In this document: one piece after another, positions 29,610 to 38,211 of the stretch
Position numbering within the stretch: the first letter of the stretch is position 1
How the letters are laid out: every line of letters starts with the position of its first letter
NCBI GenBank assembly: GCA_901457705.2
Contig: LR590083.2
Location: 3,596,597 to 3,660,596 of the forward strand
Source of the DNA: Beijerinckiaceae bacterium RH AL1
Lineage (GTDB): Bacteria > Pseudomonadota > Alphaproteobacteria > Rhizobiales > Beijerinckiaceae
Direction of reading: 5' to 3'
Length of the DNA stretch: 64,000 bases
Made by a program: the position numbers and the translations under genes
The notes under the pieces: generated by a model
Databases searched by the model: none
Told to the model about the DNA's origin: nothing
The model's input: only the letters and a program-made list of their open reading frames with translations

Positions 29610-30785
29610 TTAGCGCTCGACGGTGAGGGCGATGCCCATGCCGCCGCCGATGCAGAGCGTGGCGAGGCCCTTTTTCGCGTCACGACGCTGCATCTCGTGC
29701 AGCAGCGTGACCAGGATGCGGGCGCCGGACGCGCCGATCGGATGGCCGATGGCGATCGCGCCGCCGTTGACGTTCACGATCTCCGGATCCCAGCCCATGT
29801 CCTTGTTGACCGAGAGCGCCTGCGCGGCGAAGGCCTCGTTGGCCTCGACGAGGTCGATGTCCTTGACCTTCCAGCCGGCCTTCTCCAGCGCCTTGCGCGA
29901 GGCCGGGATCGGCCCCGTGCCCATGACCGCCGGATCGACGCCGGCCGTCGCCCAGGAGGCGATGCGGGCGAGCGGCGTGAGGCCGCGCTTCTCGGCTTCC
30001 TTGGCGCTCATCAGCACCAGGGCGGCCGCACCGTCGTTGAGGCCCGACGCATTGCCGGCCGTCACGGTGCCTTCCTTGGAGAAGGCCGGCTTCAGCTTGG
30101 CGAAGTTCTCGAACACCGCGTTGTGGCGGATGTACTCGTCCTCGTCGACTACGGTGTCGCCCTTCTTGCCCTTCACGGTGAAGGCGATGATCTCGTCCTT
30201 GAACTTGCCGGCCTTCTGCGCCGCCTCGGCCTTGTTCTGCGAGCCGAGCGCGAACTTGTCCTGCTCCTCGCGCGAGATCTGCCAGCGGGTGGCGATGTTC
30301 TCGGCAGTCGTGCCCATGTGGTAGCCGTGGAAGGCGTCCATCAGGCCGTCCTTGATCATCGTGTCGATGAGCTTGGTGTCGCCCATCTTGGTGCCAGCAC
30401 GCAGGTACTGGGCGTGCGGCGAGAGCGACATGCTCTCCTGGCCGCCGGCGACGATGATCGACGCGTCGCCGTTGGCGATCTGCTGCTGGCCGAGCGCCAC
30501 GGCGCGCAGGCCCGAGCCGCACACCTGGTTGAGGCTCCACGCCGTCTTCTCCTGCGGCACGCCCGCCGCCATCGCGGCCTGGCGCGCGGGATTCTGGCCC
30601 TGCGCGGCAGTCAGCACCTGGCCGAGGATGACCTCGTCGACCTCGGCGCCGTCGAGCTTGGCGCGCTCGACCACGTTCTTGATCACGGTGGCGCCGAGCT
30701 CGTGGGCAGGAGTCGCGCCGAACGCGCCGTTGAACGATCCGACCGCGGTGCGGCCTGCAGCGACGATGACGACATCAGTTGACAT
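29610..30785 (-). CDS. phaA: Acetyl-CoA acetyltransferase (beta-ketothiolase)
   Basis: A biosynthetic thiolase of 391 residues that condenses two acetyl-CoA into acetoacetyl-CoA, the first step to PHB. The nucleophile Cys is in [15 protein letters not shown], and the second active-site blocks are [17 protein letters not shown] and LCIGGGMG. It forms the phaA-phaB pair, transcribed away from phaR. The upstream region contains candidate operator repeats. Confidence 0.95.
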   Translation of the reverse strand: MSTDVVIVAAGRTAVGSFNGAFGATPAHELGATVIKNVVERAKLDGAEVDEVILGQVLTAAQGQNPARQAAMAAGVPQEKTAWSLNQVCGSGLRAVALGQQQIANGDASIIVAGGQESMSLSPHAQYLRAGTKMGDTKLIDTMIKDGLMDAFHGYHMGTTAENIATRWQISREEQDKFALGSQNKAEAAQKAGKFKDEIIAFTVKGKKGDTVVDEDEYIRHNAVFENFAKLKPAFSKEGTVTAGNASGLNDGAAALVLMSAKEAEKRGLTPLARIASWATAGVDPAVMGTGPIPASRKALEKAGWKVKDIDLVEANEAFAAQALSVNKDMGWDPEIVNVNGGAIAIGHPIGASGARILVTLLHEMQRRDAKKGLATLCIGGGMGIALTVER

Positions 30786-30843
30786 GGAGGCATCTCCCTT
30801 CGCGGCGGCCGGCGCCTAGGGCCGGTCGTCCTTTTTGCACTGC

Positions 30844-30928
30844 GGTAACCATTACCAGCGTGAGACATCGGGTTGAAGCGGCGAACGACAACCCGACCCT
30901 CGGTCACATGACAGAGTGCGCTGCAGCA
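30844..30928. promoter_or_regulatory. Candidate control region between phaA and phaR
   Basis: Two symmetric sites lie in the 252-base divergent gap. One is GGTAA-CCA-TTACC at 30844-30856, about 60-70 bases before the phaA ATG. The other is the perfect palindrome GCTGCAGC at 30920-30927. PhaR proteins bind TGC-rich sites near pha genes in other species, so the second is a reasonable PhaR target. This is inference from position and motif type. Confidence 0.35.
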
Positions 30929-31037
30929 GTTTCCGTCTTTTGGTCGGGCATCGCAGCGCCTATGGTCGCGGCCCGCGGTTGCCCGCGCAACGACCGGATG
31001 CGCTTGAAATCCGGCTATTTTCCCTGGATTGCGAGCG

Positions 31038-31667
31038 ATGGAAGCCGAGAAGACGCCCGTCACGATCAAGAAGTACGCGAACCGCCGGCTCTACAACACC
31101 GGCACCAGCGCCTACGTGACGCTCGAGGACCTCGCGGCGATGGTCAAGAAGGGCGACGACTTCGTCGTCTACGATGCCAAGACCGGGGAGGACATCACCC
31201 GCTCGGTGCTGACCCAGATCATCTTCGAGCAGGAATCGAAGGGCGGCCAGGGGCTGCTGCCGATCACCTTCCTGCGCCAGCTCATCCGCTTCTACGGCGA
31301 CTCCATGCAGATGATGGTCCCGAGCTACCTCGAGTTCTCGCTCGACAAGCTCACGCAGGAGAAGGGCGGCCTCGCCGAGCAATATTCCGCGATGTTCGCG
31401 GCGAACCCGCTGGCCTCGGCGGCGCGGCCGTTCGTCGGGCAGATCGAGGAGCAGACGCGGCAGAACATGGCGATGTTCCGCCAGGCCTTGTCGATGTTCA
31501 CGCCCTTTTCCGGCGCGTCGAGCAACGGCAGCGCCAGGGCTGCCGCGCCGCCGTCGCACCCCGCGGAGCCGCCGCCCGGCGAGAACGGCAAGGGCTCCGA
31601 GTTCGACGAGATGCGGCGCCAGATCGAGGCGCTGCAGCGCCGGATGGACGACATCTCGTCGAAGTAG
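31038..31667 (+). CDS. phaR: PHB synthesis repressor PhaR
   Basis: A 209-residue regulator that binds DNA and PHB granules and represses phasin and pha genes when polymer is scarce. The N-terminal PHB accumulation domain is clear (IKKYANRRLYNTGTSAYVTL, then EDLAAMVKKG), followed by a second conserved block (LPITFLRQLIRFYGDSMQ). The C terminus has a Pro/Ala linker and a coiled-coil-like tail (EFDEMRRQIEALQRRMDD). ATG 31038 is preferred over the in-frame TTG 31029. It is divergent from phaA-phaB. Confidence 0.93.
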   Translation: MEAEKTPVTIKKYANRRLYNTGTSAYVTLEDLAAMVKKGDDFVVYDAKTGEDITRSVLTQIIFEQESKGGQGLLPITFLRQLIRFYGDSMQMMVPSYLEFSLDKLTQEKGGLAEQYSAMFAANPLASAARPFVGQIEEQTRQNMAMFRQALSMFTPFSGASSNGSARAAAPPSHPAEPPPGENGKGSEFDEMRRQIEALQRRMDDISSK

Positions 31668-31674
31668 ACCCGTC

Positions 31675-33027
31675 CTATTCCTTGGGCATCAGGTTCGACG
31701 CCACGAGCTTCGCGTGGTCGGCGACGGTCTGGCGCGCATAGGCCATCGCGAACTGCGCCAGCGCGTCGTCGAGCGCGTCCGAGGCGCCGACGTAGCCGGC
31801 GATCATCGCCGGATCGCCGGTGCGGGCGTGCGCCCGGGCGAGCGTGCGGCCGCAGAGCGTCGCGTAAGCCGGGAGCGCCTTGGTCTCCATGATGCCGCCG
31901 ATCGCCGCCAGCCGACGATTTTTCAGGTGGCGGACGTAGAACTGGCGCCCGGTCTCGTCCTGGGTCCACCCGAGGAACGGGTCGGCCGCGGCCTGCATCG
32001 CGCGCTGGCCGTCGACGACGCGCTTGCCCTGGTGGCTCGCCTTCAGGGCGCCGGGCGCGAAGGCGGCGACGGCGGAGACGTCGGCCTGCTTCACCTGCAA
32101 GATCATCTGCTCCTTGTCGGCCGTCGCCCACAGCCCGACAGCGCAATATGTGCCGACCGAGCCGACACCGACCACCTTGAAGGCGACGTCGACGAGCGCA
32201 TAGTTGCGCAACAGCATCGCGCACTCGGGCAGCAGCGTCGCCTCGTAGATGCGGCGGCTGTCGGGTTTCAGCACCGTCTTCACCTTCGTGCCGTCGGGGA
32301 GGACGTGGAAGACCTTGCCCGGCTCGTCCTCGAAGGCCAGCCCGTGCTCGGCGATGTCGGGCGCCTCGTCAGAGTCCTTGCCCTTCTTCTCCGCCTTCAA
32401 GAGCTTCTCGAGCAGCGACGTCTTCAGCGTGTCGTCGAGGTCATGGAGCTGATCCTCGAGGTCCATGCGCGTTTCCCAGACCTCGAGCGGGCTCTTGCCG
32501 GCGAGATCGAGCATGAAATCGCGATAGGCCTTCGACGTCGCCTGGGCGAGCGCCTGCGCCCGCTTCTCGGGCAGGCCAGCCGCGGCGGCGGCGACCGCCA
32601 CCGAGGCGACGAGCCGCTTCAGGTCGACGATGAAGTCGACGCCGGGGTGCGTCTCGTCGAAGTCGTTGATGTCGAACAGCACGGCGCCCTCGGGCGAGGC
32701 GAAGACGCCGAAGTTCATGAGGTGGCAGTCGCCGCAGACCTGCACCGGCAGCCCGATGCGCGGCATCGGCAGCAGGTCGTGCGCCATCACGGCCGCTGCG
32801 CCGCGATAGAAGGCGAACGGGTTTACGCCCATGCGCTTGTAGCGCTCCGGCACCAGGGACGGGACGCGGTGGACGTCGCCTGCCGTGAGAAGGGGCAGCG
32901 GATCGCGGTTGGTGTCGACGGTGAACTGGGCGTGCGACTCGCGCGGCACCACGGTGCGCATGCCGCGCCCCTCGGCAAAGCGCTCGTCGCGCGTCTTGAG
33001 GCCCTTCTCGTTCGTCGTGCTGCTCAA
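31675..33027 (-). CDS. DUF2252 protein, kinase-fold-like
   Basis: A DUF2252 protein of about 450 residues. Signature blocks are RYKRMGVNPFAFYRGAAAVM, GDCHLMNFGVFASPEG, FDINDFDETHPGVDFIVDLKRL and, near the C terminus, YVRHLKNRR with LARAHARTGD. The H-x-x-N and D-F-D-E elements recall the catalytic and metal-binding loops of aminoglycoside-kinase-like folds, but no substrate is known. TTG 33027 is chosen because GAGGAG lies eight bases upstream; ATG at 33051 or 33075 would extend the N terminus. The stop is 7 bases from the convergent phaR stop. Confidence 0.85.
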   Translation of the reverse strand: MSSTTNEKGLKTRDERFAEGRGMRTVVPRESHAQFTVDTNRDPLPLLTAGDVHRVPSLVPERYKRMGVNPFAFYRGAAAVMAHDLLPMPRIGLPVQVCGDCHLMNFGVFASPEGAVLFDINDFDETHPGVDFIVDLKRLVASVAVAAAAAGLPEKRAQALAQATSKAYRDFMLDLAGKSPLEVWETRMDLEDQLHDLDDTLKTSLLEKLLKAEKKGKDSDEAPDIAEHGLAFEDEPGKVFHVLPDGTKVKTVLKPDSRRIYEATLLPECAMLLRNYALVDVAFKVVGVGSVGTYCAVGLWATADKEQMILQVKQADVSAVAAFAPGALKASHQGKRVVDGQRAMQAAADPFLGWTQDETGRQFYVRHLKNRRLAAIGGIMETKALPAYATLCGRTLARAHARTGDPAMIAGYVGASDALDDALAQFAMAYARQTVADHAKLVASNLMPKE

Positions 33028-33154
33028 GCGCGTTGCTCCTCTTCCGGGCATCGATACGCGGTCCGGCCCATGCAATTGTCAATTTCGATTTCGGAGGACG
33101 CGATCACCGTCGCGTGGCCTAAATCTAGACGCCGGACGGCCAGCGGAGGGATCG

Positions 33155-33778
33155 ATGCAGGACACGGTCAAGCTCAGCGACGTCGCCTTCACCGCGTCGG
33201 TCAAGGCCGAGCAGGAGCGGCACGGCTCGCGCCGCGCGTACGAGAAGATGGACTTTCGCAGCGGCGCCCGGTCGCTCGAGCCGTTCCTCGCCGAGGTCGA
33301 CACCGCCTATCTCGCCACCGCGACGAAGGACGGCCAGCCCTACGCGCAGCACCGCGGCGGCCGACCCGGCTTCATCAAGGTGATCGACGACGAGACGATC
33401 GGCTTCGCCGACTTCGAAGGCAACAGGCAGTACGTGACGACCGGCAATCTCGCCGAGAACGAAAGTGCGTTCCTCTTCCTGATGGATTACGCCCACAGGC
33501 GCCGGGTGAAGATCTGGGGCCGGGCTCGCATGACCGAGGACCCTGAGGTCGTCTCGCGCCTCATCGACCCCAGCTATCCGGCATCGGCCGAGCGCGCGCT
33601 GCTCTTCACCGTGACGGCGTTCGACATCAACTGCCCACAGCACATCCCGCAGAAGCTCGACGCTCAGCTCGTCAGGCAGGCGATCGCGGCGCGCGATGCC
33701 CGCATCGAGGCGCTGGAGGCCGAGCTTGCAGCGCTCAGGGGTGCCCCGGCTCCGGCGGGAGGGGCGGGGGCGGCGTGA
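33155..33778 (+). CDS. Pyridoxamine 5'-phosphate oxidase-family flavin-binding protein
   Basis: A 207-residue split-barrel protein of the PNPOx-like group. The characteristic part is FLAEVDTAYLATATKDGQPYAQHRGG, then GFIKVIDDETIGFADFEGNRQY, TTGNLAENESAFLFLMDY and RRRVKIWGRARM. These residues line the FMN site in related proteins. The C terminus adds a short coiled coil (RDARIEALEAELAALRG). GGAGGG precedes ATG 33155. Its last 44 bases overlap the convergent DUF2865 gene. The substrate is unknown. Confidence 0.88.
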   Translation: MQDTVKLSDVAFTASVKAEQERHGSRRAYEKMDFRSGARSLEPFLAEVDTAYLATATKDGQPYAQHRGGRPGFIKVIDDETIGFADFEGNRQYVTTGNLAENESAFLFLMDYAHRRRVKIWGRARMTEDPEVVSRLIDPSYPASAERALLFTVTAFDINCPQHIPQKLDAQLVRQAIAARDARIEALEAELAALRGAPAPAGGAGAA

Positions 33779-34676
33779 GGCTCGCCTGATGCTCGAGTCC
33801 TCGCGTCGCCGCGGTCTTCGAGGCAGCCGGCTTGGCCGGCACGGTCTGGGCGAGGATGTTGGGCGACGAGATCAGGCTGGCGCGCTCGATCTCGCGGAAG
33901 GTCGCGCGGTCGCCGTTGCGGATATCGCGGCTCTGCTCGAGCTTGACGAAGTCGTTGCGGCGATAGGGGAAGCGGTTGCCGCCGTGGAAGACCTTGAACC
34001 CGGCCTTGGTCATCACCGCGTCGCCGCGGCGCAGCGTGAAGTCGTGCAGCAGAGACTTGATCCTGTTGCCCTCCTGAGGATGGCACGAGCACGAGCTCGA
34101 TAGGACTGTCGTGTAATGGAAGGCGTAGGGCAGCTCGGAGTAGTTCTTGTCGGTGCCGACGCGGACGGCATCGTCCATCGAGTCGGATCCCGACGGCACG
34201 ATATAGAGCGCGGTCGCCGCGCCAGGGCATTCCGAGCGGCAGGTCGCTTCGTGCGCGGCCCTGTCATCCTCGCCATGGTAGGCGCCGACCGGGAACGCAA
34301 AGCCGTCGCAGAGACGCACGCACATCGAGCGGCGGCCCAGCTCGACCGGGCCGTCGGTTGTCGCCAGCGAATGAGCACGCTCGACCGATCGCATGAACTT
34401 CGCGGGCTCGGCCTTGGCATGACGATGGACGCGGTGGCGCGGCGCTAGCCAGCCGCTCGCGGCCTGGCGCTGCGGTTGCGCCTGCTCGACGGGCTGGGTG
34501 AGGCCGAAGATCCCGCCGGCGCCGAACCAGTCGTCGGCGATGCCGTCCCGGTCGCTGACGACGATGGTCGAGAACGAGACGGCGGCGATGAGAAAGCCCG
34601 CGGTGACCGCGAGACGGAACCTGTTTGCAGGTGATGCGATCGTGCTTGCGAGACGGGAGACGAAGGGGCTGCGCAT
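33735..34676 (-). CDS. DUF2865 exported protein
   Basis: A 313-residue DUF2865 protein typical of Hyphomicrobiales. The N terminus has a signal/anchor helix (LAVTAGFLIAAVSFSTIVV). The family core is MCVRLCDGFAFPVGAYHGED, ATCRSECPGAATALYIVPSG and YAFHYTTVLSSSCSCH, with at least six cysteines that may form disulphides. The C terminus is Pro-rich (TPPPPLPPEPGHP) and is encoded opposite the 3' end of the flavin-protein gene. Function is unknown; location is probably periplasmic. Confidence 0.82.
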   Translation of the reverse strand: MRSPFVSRLASTIASPANRFRLAVTAGFLIAAVSFSTIVVSDRDGIADDWFGAGGIFGLTQPVEQAQPQRQAASGWLAPRHRVHRHAKAEPAKFMRSVERAHSLATTDGPVELGRRSMCVRLCDGFAFPVGAYHGEDDRAAHEATCRSECPGAATALYIVPSGSDSMDDAVRVGTDKNYSELPYAFHYTTVLSSSCSCHPQEGNRIKSLLHDFTLRRGDAVMTKAGFKVFHGGNRFPYRRNDFVKLEQSRDIRNGDRATFREIERASLISSPNILAQTVPAKPAASKTAATRGLEHQASLTPPPPLPPEPGHP

Positions 34677-34819
34677 GCTCTTCTCCGCCGGACACTCAAA
34701 AACCGCGCGACCGGTAAACCACAGTCAAGACGTGATGAGCAACATCTCAGTGGCGAAAGTACGGTCGATGGTAAAGAGCGCTCCTGACGCGCTTGCGACA
34801 AACGGATGGCGGTAAGAGC

Positions 34820-37507
34820 ATGGTGAAGGACACGAAGCTCGCAGCGTATACATCTCGACGCGACTTCCAGAAGACCGCCGAGCCGAAAGGCGATGCTCCG
34901 GTCCGCAAGTCCGACGTGCTGCGCTTCGTCGTCCAACGGCACGACGCCACTCGCCTGCACTACGATCTGCGGCTCGAGCTCGACGGGGTCTTCAAGTCCT
35001 GGGCGGTGACCAAGGGACCATCGCTCAACCCCGCCGACAAGCGGCTCGCCGTCGAGGTCGAGGATCATCCGCTGGGCTACGGCGACTTCGAGGGCACGAT
35101 CCCGCATGGCGAGTACGGCGGCGGCACGGTGCAGCTGTTTGACCGCGGCGCCTGGGAGCCGGAGAACGGCGACCCGGCGAAGGCGCTCGCCGCCGGCGAG
35201 CTGAAGTTCGCGCTGGCCGGCGAGCGGTTGAAGGGCAGCTTCGTGCTGGTCCGCCTCAAGCACGACCGAACGCGCGGCAAGCGCACCAACTGGCTGCTCA
35301 TCAAGCATCGCGACGACTACGCCAACGACGAGGACGAGGGCGGCGGCATCCTCACAATCGACCGCTCGGTGGCCTCGGGCCGCGCGATGAAGACGATCGC
35401 CGCCGGCAAGGGCAAGGCGCCAACTCCCTTCATGCTGGGCAAGGACAAGGCGCCGCCGGCCGACGCGGTGTGGGACTCGTCTGAAGGCCGCGCCGAGGAA
35501 GAGCGTGCCAAGCGAGAGACCACGAAAGGCGGCAGCGCGCCGAAACCTCAGTCGCCGAAGCAGAAGCTCGCCGCGTCGCCGAAAAAATCGAGCCCGCGCA
35601 AGGCCGCGGAAACGACGATGCCCGACTTCGTCGCCCCGCAGCTCTGCGCCGCGGTGGCGAAGCCGCCGGGCGCGGGCCGATGGCTGCACGAGATCAAGTT
35701 CGACGGCTACCGCATGCAGCTGCGTGTCGAAGGGTCCCGGGGCGCCTTGCGCACGCGCACCGGCCTCGACTGGAGCGACAAGTTCCCGGCGATCGTCAAG
35801 GCCGCGCGCGGCTTGCCCGACGCCATCCTCGACGGCGAGGTCGTCGCGCTCGATGGCGAGGGACGGCCCGACTTTTCCGCCCTGCAGGCGGCGCTCGCCG
35901 CCGGCAAGACCGAGGCGCTCGTCTATTTCGCCTTCGACCTGATCTTCCTGGAGGGCGCCGACCTGCGCGAGCAGCCGCTCGCCGAGCGCAAGGCGGCGCT
36001 CGAAGCGCTGCTGGCGCGCCGCCGCACGGGCAAGGCGCAGATCCGCTATGTCGAGCACTTCGACAGCAAGGGTCCCGAGCTGTTTGCATCGGCGCGCGAC
36101 ATGGGGCTCGAGGGCATCGTCTCGAAGCGCACCGACGCCCGCTACCGGTCCGGACGAACGGACTCCTGGACGAAGGCGAAGTGCCGGGCGGGACACGAGG
36201 TCGTCCTCGGCGGCTGGACCGACACCGGCGGCAAGTTCCGCTCGCTCGTCGGCGGCGTGTTCCGCGACGGCAAGCTCGCCTACGTCGGACGCATCGGGAC
36301 GGGCTTCTCGCAGACGACGATCGAGCGGCTGATGCCGAAGCTGAAGGCGCACGCCCGCCAGACGAGCCCGTTTTTAGGCGCCAACGCGCCGCCGCGCGCG
36401 AAGACGATGCACTGGCTCGAGCCCAAGCTCGTCGCGGAGATCGAGTTCGCGGGCTGGTCCTCGGACGGCCACGTGCGGCAGGCCGCCTTCAAGGGGCTGC
36501 GCGCCGACAAGCCGGCGGCCGAGGTCGCGGCCGAGGCGCCTGCCGTATCCGCGGCGGCGACCGCGCCGCCCGCCGGACGGGGCACGAGCAAGGCTCCGGC
36601 GAAGGGCGGCAGGGGCAAGGTGGTCGTGATGGGGGTCACGCTCTCGCACCCCGACAAGGCGCTGTGGCCCGATGCCGGCGACGCCACGCCGGTCACCAAG
36701 CGCGATCTCGCGACCTATCTCGAGGCGGTCGGCGACTGGATGCTCCCGCATCTCGAAGGGCGGCCGTGCTCGATCATCCGTGCGCCGGACGGCATCGCGG
36801 GACAGACCTTCTTCCAGCGCCACGCGATGGCCGGCGGCTCCGATCTCTTCGAGACCGTCAAGGTGCTCGGCGACCACGAGCCCTACCTCATGATCGACAG
36901 CGTCGAGGCTCTCGCCGCGGTCGCCCAGATGGGCGGCCTAGAGCTGCATCCGGCGAACGGCGTGCCCGGCGACCCGCTGGAACCGGGTCGGCTCGTCTTC
37001 GATCTCGATCCGGCCCCGGACGTCGCCTTCGCCGAGGTCGTCGACGCGGCAAAGGACCTGCGCGAGCGGCTGAACGCCTGCGGCCTCGAGGCCTTCTGCA
37101 AGACGACCGGCGGCAAAGGGCTGCACGTCGTGACGCCGATCATCGCCAAGGACATCGACTGGGAGGCCGCCAAGGGATTCGCGCACGACCTGTGCGTGGC
37201 CCTCGAGCGCGACGCGCCGACCCGCTTTCTCACCAAGGCGTCGAAGGCGGCGCGCAAGGGCCGTATCTACCTCGACTACCTGCGCAACGACCGGATCGCG
37301 ACCGCCGTCGCCGTGCTGTCGCCGCGCGCCCGGCCGCATGCGCCGGTGTCGATGCCGCTGACCTGGGCGCAAGTGCGCGCCGATCTCGACCCGGCCCGAT
37401 ACACCGTCCGGAGCGTGCCGGCGCTCCTGAAGCGCTCAAAGGCCTGGGCCGGCTATGCCGAGGCGAGCCGGCCGCTCGCCGAGGCGATCGAGAGGCTAAA
37501 GCGCTGA
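34820..37507 (+). CDS. ligD: DNA ligase D (non-homologous end joining)
   Basis: A three-domain repair enzyme of 895 residues. The N-terminal phosphoesterase domain (about 30-190) has [20 protein letters not shown] and [13 protein letters not shown]. The ATP-dependent ligase domain (about 260-560) has the nucleotidyl lysine in [11 protein letters not shown] and [14 protein letters not shown]. The C-terminal polymerase/primase domain (about 605-895) has [11 protein letters not shown] with the catalytic Asp pair and [12 protein letters not shown]. It processes and joins broken DNA ends with Ku. No ku gene lies in the window. ATG 34820 follows a GGTAAGAG run; GTG 34823 is nearly equivalent. Confidence 0.95.
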   Translation: MVKDTKLAAYTSRRDFQKTAEPKGDAPVRKSDVLRFVVQRHDATRLHYDLRLELDGVFKSWAVTKGPSLNPADKRLAVEVEDHPLGYGDFEGTIPHGEYGGGTVQLFDRGAWEPENGDPAKALAAGELKFALAGERLKGSFVLVRLKHDRTRGKRTNWLLIKHRDDYANDEDEGGGILTIDRSVASGRAMKTIAAGKGKAPTPFMLGKDKAPPADAVWDSSEGRAEEERAKRETTKGGSAPKPQSPKQKLAASPKKSSPRKAAETTMPDFVAPQLCAAVAKPPGAGRWLHEIKFDGYRMQLRVEGSRGALRTRTGLDWSDKFPAIVKAARGLPDAILDGEVVALDGEGRPDFSALQAALAAGKTEALVYFAFDLIFLEGADLREQPLAERKAALEALLARRRTGKAQIRYVEHFDSKGPELFASARDMGLEGIVSKRTDARYRSGRTDSWTKAKCRAGHEVVLGGWTDTGGKFRSLVGGVFRDGKLAYVGRIGTGFSQTTIERLMPKLKAHARQTSPFLGANAPPRAKTMHWLEPKLVAEIEFAGWSSDGHVRQAAFKGLRADKPAAEVAAEAPAVSAAATAPPAGRGTSKAPAKGGRGKVVVMGVTLSHPDKALWPDAGDATPVTKRDLATYLEAVGDWMLPHLEGRPCSIIRAPDGIAGQTFFQRHAMAGGSDLFETVKVLGDHEPYLMIDSVEALAAVAQMGGLELHPANGVPGDPLEPGRLVFDLDPAPDVAFAEVVDAAKDLRERLNACGLEAFCKTTGGKGLHVVTPIIAKDIDWEAAKGFAHDLCVALERDAPTRFLTKASKAARKGRIYLDYLRNDRIATAVAVLSPRARPHAPVSMPLTWAQVRADLDPARYTVRSVPALLKRSKAWAGYAEASRPLAEAIERLKR

Positions 37508-37618
37508 AGCCCGAGCCGCTATGTCAAATGCCGTACGACCTTCAGCATCAAGGGGTTGGCTTGCTTAAGCGCAGCCTTTGCGCCCTACTGCCGGTTCCTG
37601 CCTGGGGTGGAGCGTGTC

Positions 37619-37786
37619 ATGGAACTGATCATCGTCATCGTCGTCCTGCTGCTCCTGTTCGGCGGCGGCGGGTTCTACGGCTATCGCGGCGGCGCGTTCT
37701 CGGGCCCCGGCCCCGGCATCGTCGGCCTCATCGTGCTGATCATCCTGATCGTGCTGGTAGTCCGCCTGCTCGGCGGCGCGGTCTAG
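37619..37786 (+). CDS. Small glycine-rich membrane protein
   Basis: A 55-residue protein with two hydrophobic helices (ELIIVIVVLLLLFGG and IVGLIVLIILIVLVVRLL) joined by a Gly/Tyr/Arg-rich turn (GFYGYRGGAFSG). GGAG precedes ATG 37619. Small proteins of this design, some called DUF3309-like, are frequent in rhizobia and may be stress-related membrane peptides. I cannot assign it to a named family. It is 111 bases after ligD and may be transcribed separately. Confidence 0.65.
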   Translation: MELIIVIVVLLLLFGGGGFYGYRGGAFSGPGPGIVGLIVLIILIVLVVRLLGGAV

Positions 37787-37808
37787 CCGCACCTGCCCGA
37801 AAGCCTCG

Positions 37809-37832
37809 CGGCGGCCTTTTTTCAGGCCGCCG
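37809..37832. terminator. Hairpin between convergent small genes, possible terminator
   Basis: Perfect 8-bp arms (CGGCGGCC / GGCCGCCG) enclose an 8-base T-rich loop, between the stops of two convergent genes. The T run is in the loop rather than after the stem, so it is not a textbook intrinsic terminator. Confidence 0.4.
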
Positions 37833-37838
37833 TGACGC

Positions 37839-38141
37839 TCAGACGAAGGCCCAGCCGACGTACTTGTCGATGTCGATATCGACCTGGCGCACCAGGTTGG
37901 TCGCCACCGTGCGCTCGCGGTAGCGACCCTGGTCGTAGGCGAACCAGGCGATCTGGCTGAGCGAGGCGATGTTCCGCTTGGCCCAAGCCTTCATGTCCTC
38001 GGGCTCGATCTCCCGTAGTTTAAAATAATTCAAAAAACCTTTTCGAGTGACGATGACTTGAATGGTGTGCGCTTCGAACGGAAGCGCCAAGACCACTCCT
38101 TTAGAATTATTCTCGAATACGAAGAAATCCGGCCTTTTCAC
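37839..38141 (-). CDS. Uncharacterised protein with AT-rich 5' end
   Basis: A 100-residue soluble protein that I do not recognise, starting at GTG 38141. The N-terminal half (RPDFFVFENNSKGVVLALPF) is encoded by unusually AT-rich DNA, whereas the C-terminal half (VATNLVRQVDIDIDKYVGWAF) has normal GC-rich codons. Such a step may mark a transferred or recombined segment. No signal peptide or membrane helix is evident. The start codon is weakly supported, so a shorter protein is possible. Confidence 0.5.
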   Translation of the reverse strand: MKRPDFFVFENNSKGVVLALPFEAHTIQVIVTRKGFLNYFKLREIEPEDMKAWAKRNIASLSQIAWFAYDQGRYRERTVATNLVRQVDIDIDKYVGWAFV

Positions 38142-38211
38142 GCGCCTGCTTTAGCGCCGGTATTTGCCGAGCGCTACGGGAAAGTCGGGAAAATTCACCG
38201 GGACGGGCGCG

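Noticed and set aside
30786-30845. GC hairpin followed by a T run upstream of phaA as a terminator
   Set aside because: The stem is only 4-5 bp and lies upstream of both divergent genes, where a terminator has no transcript to end.
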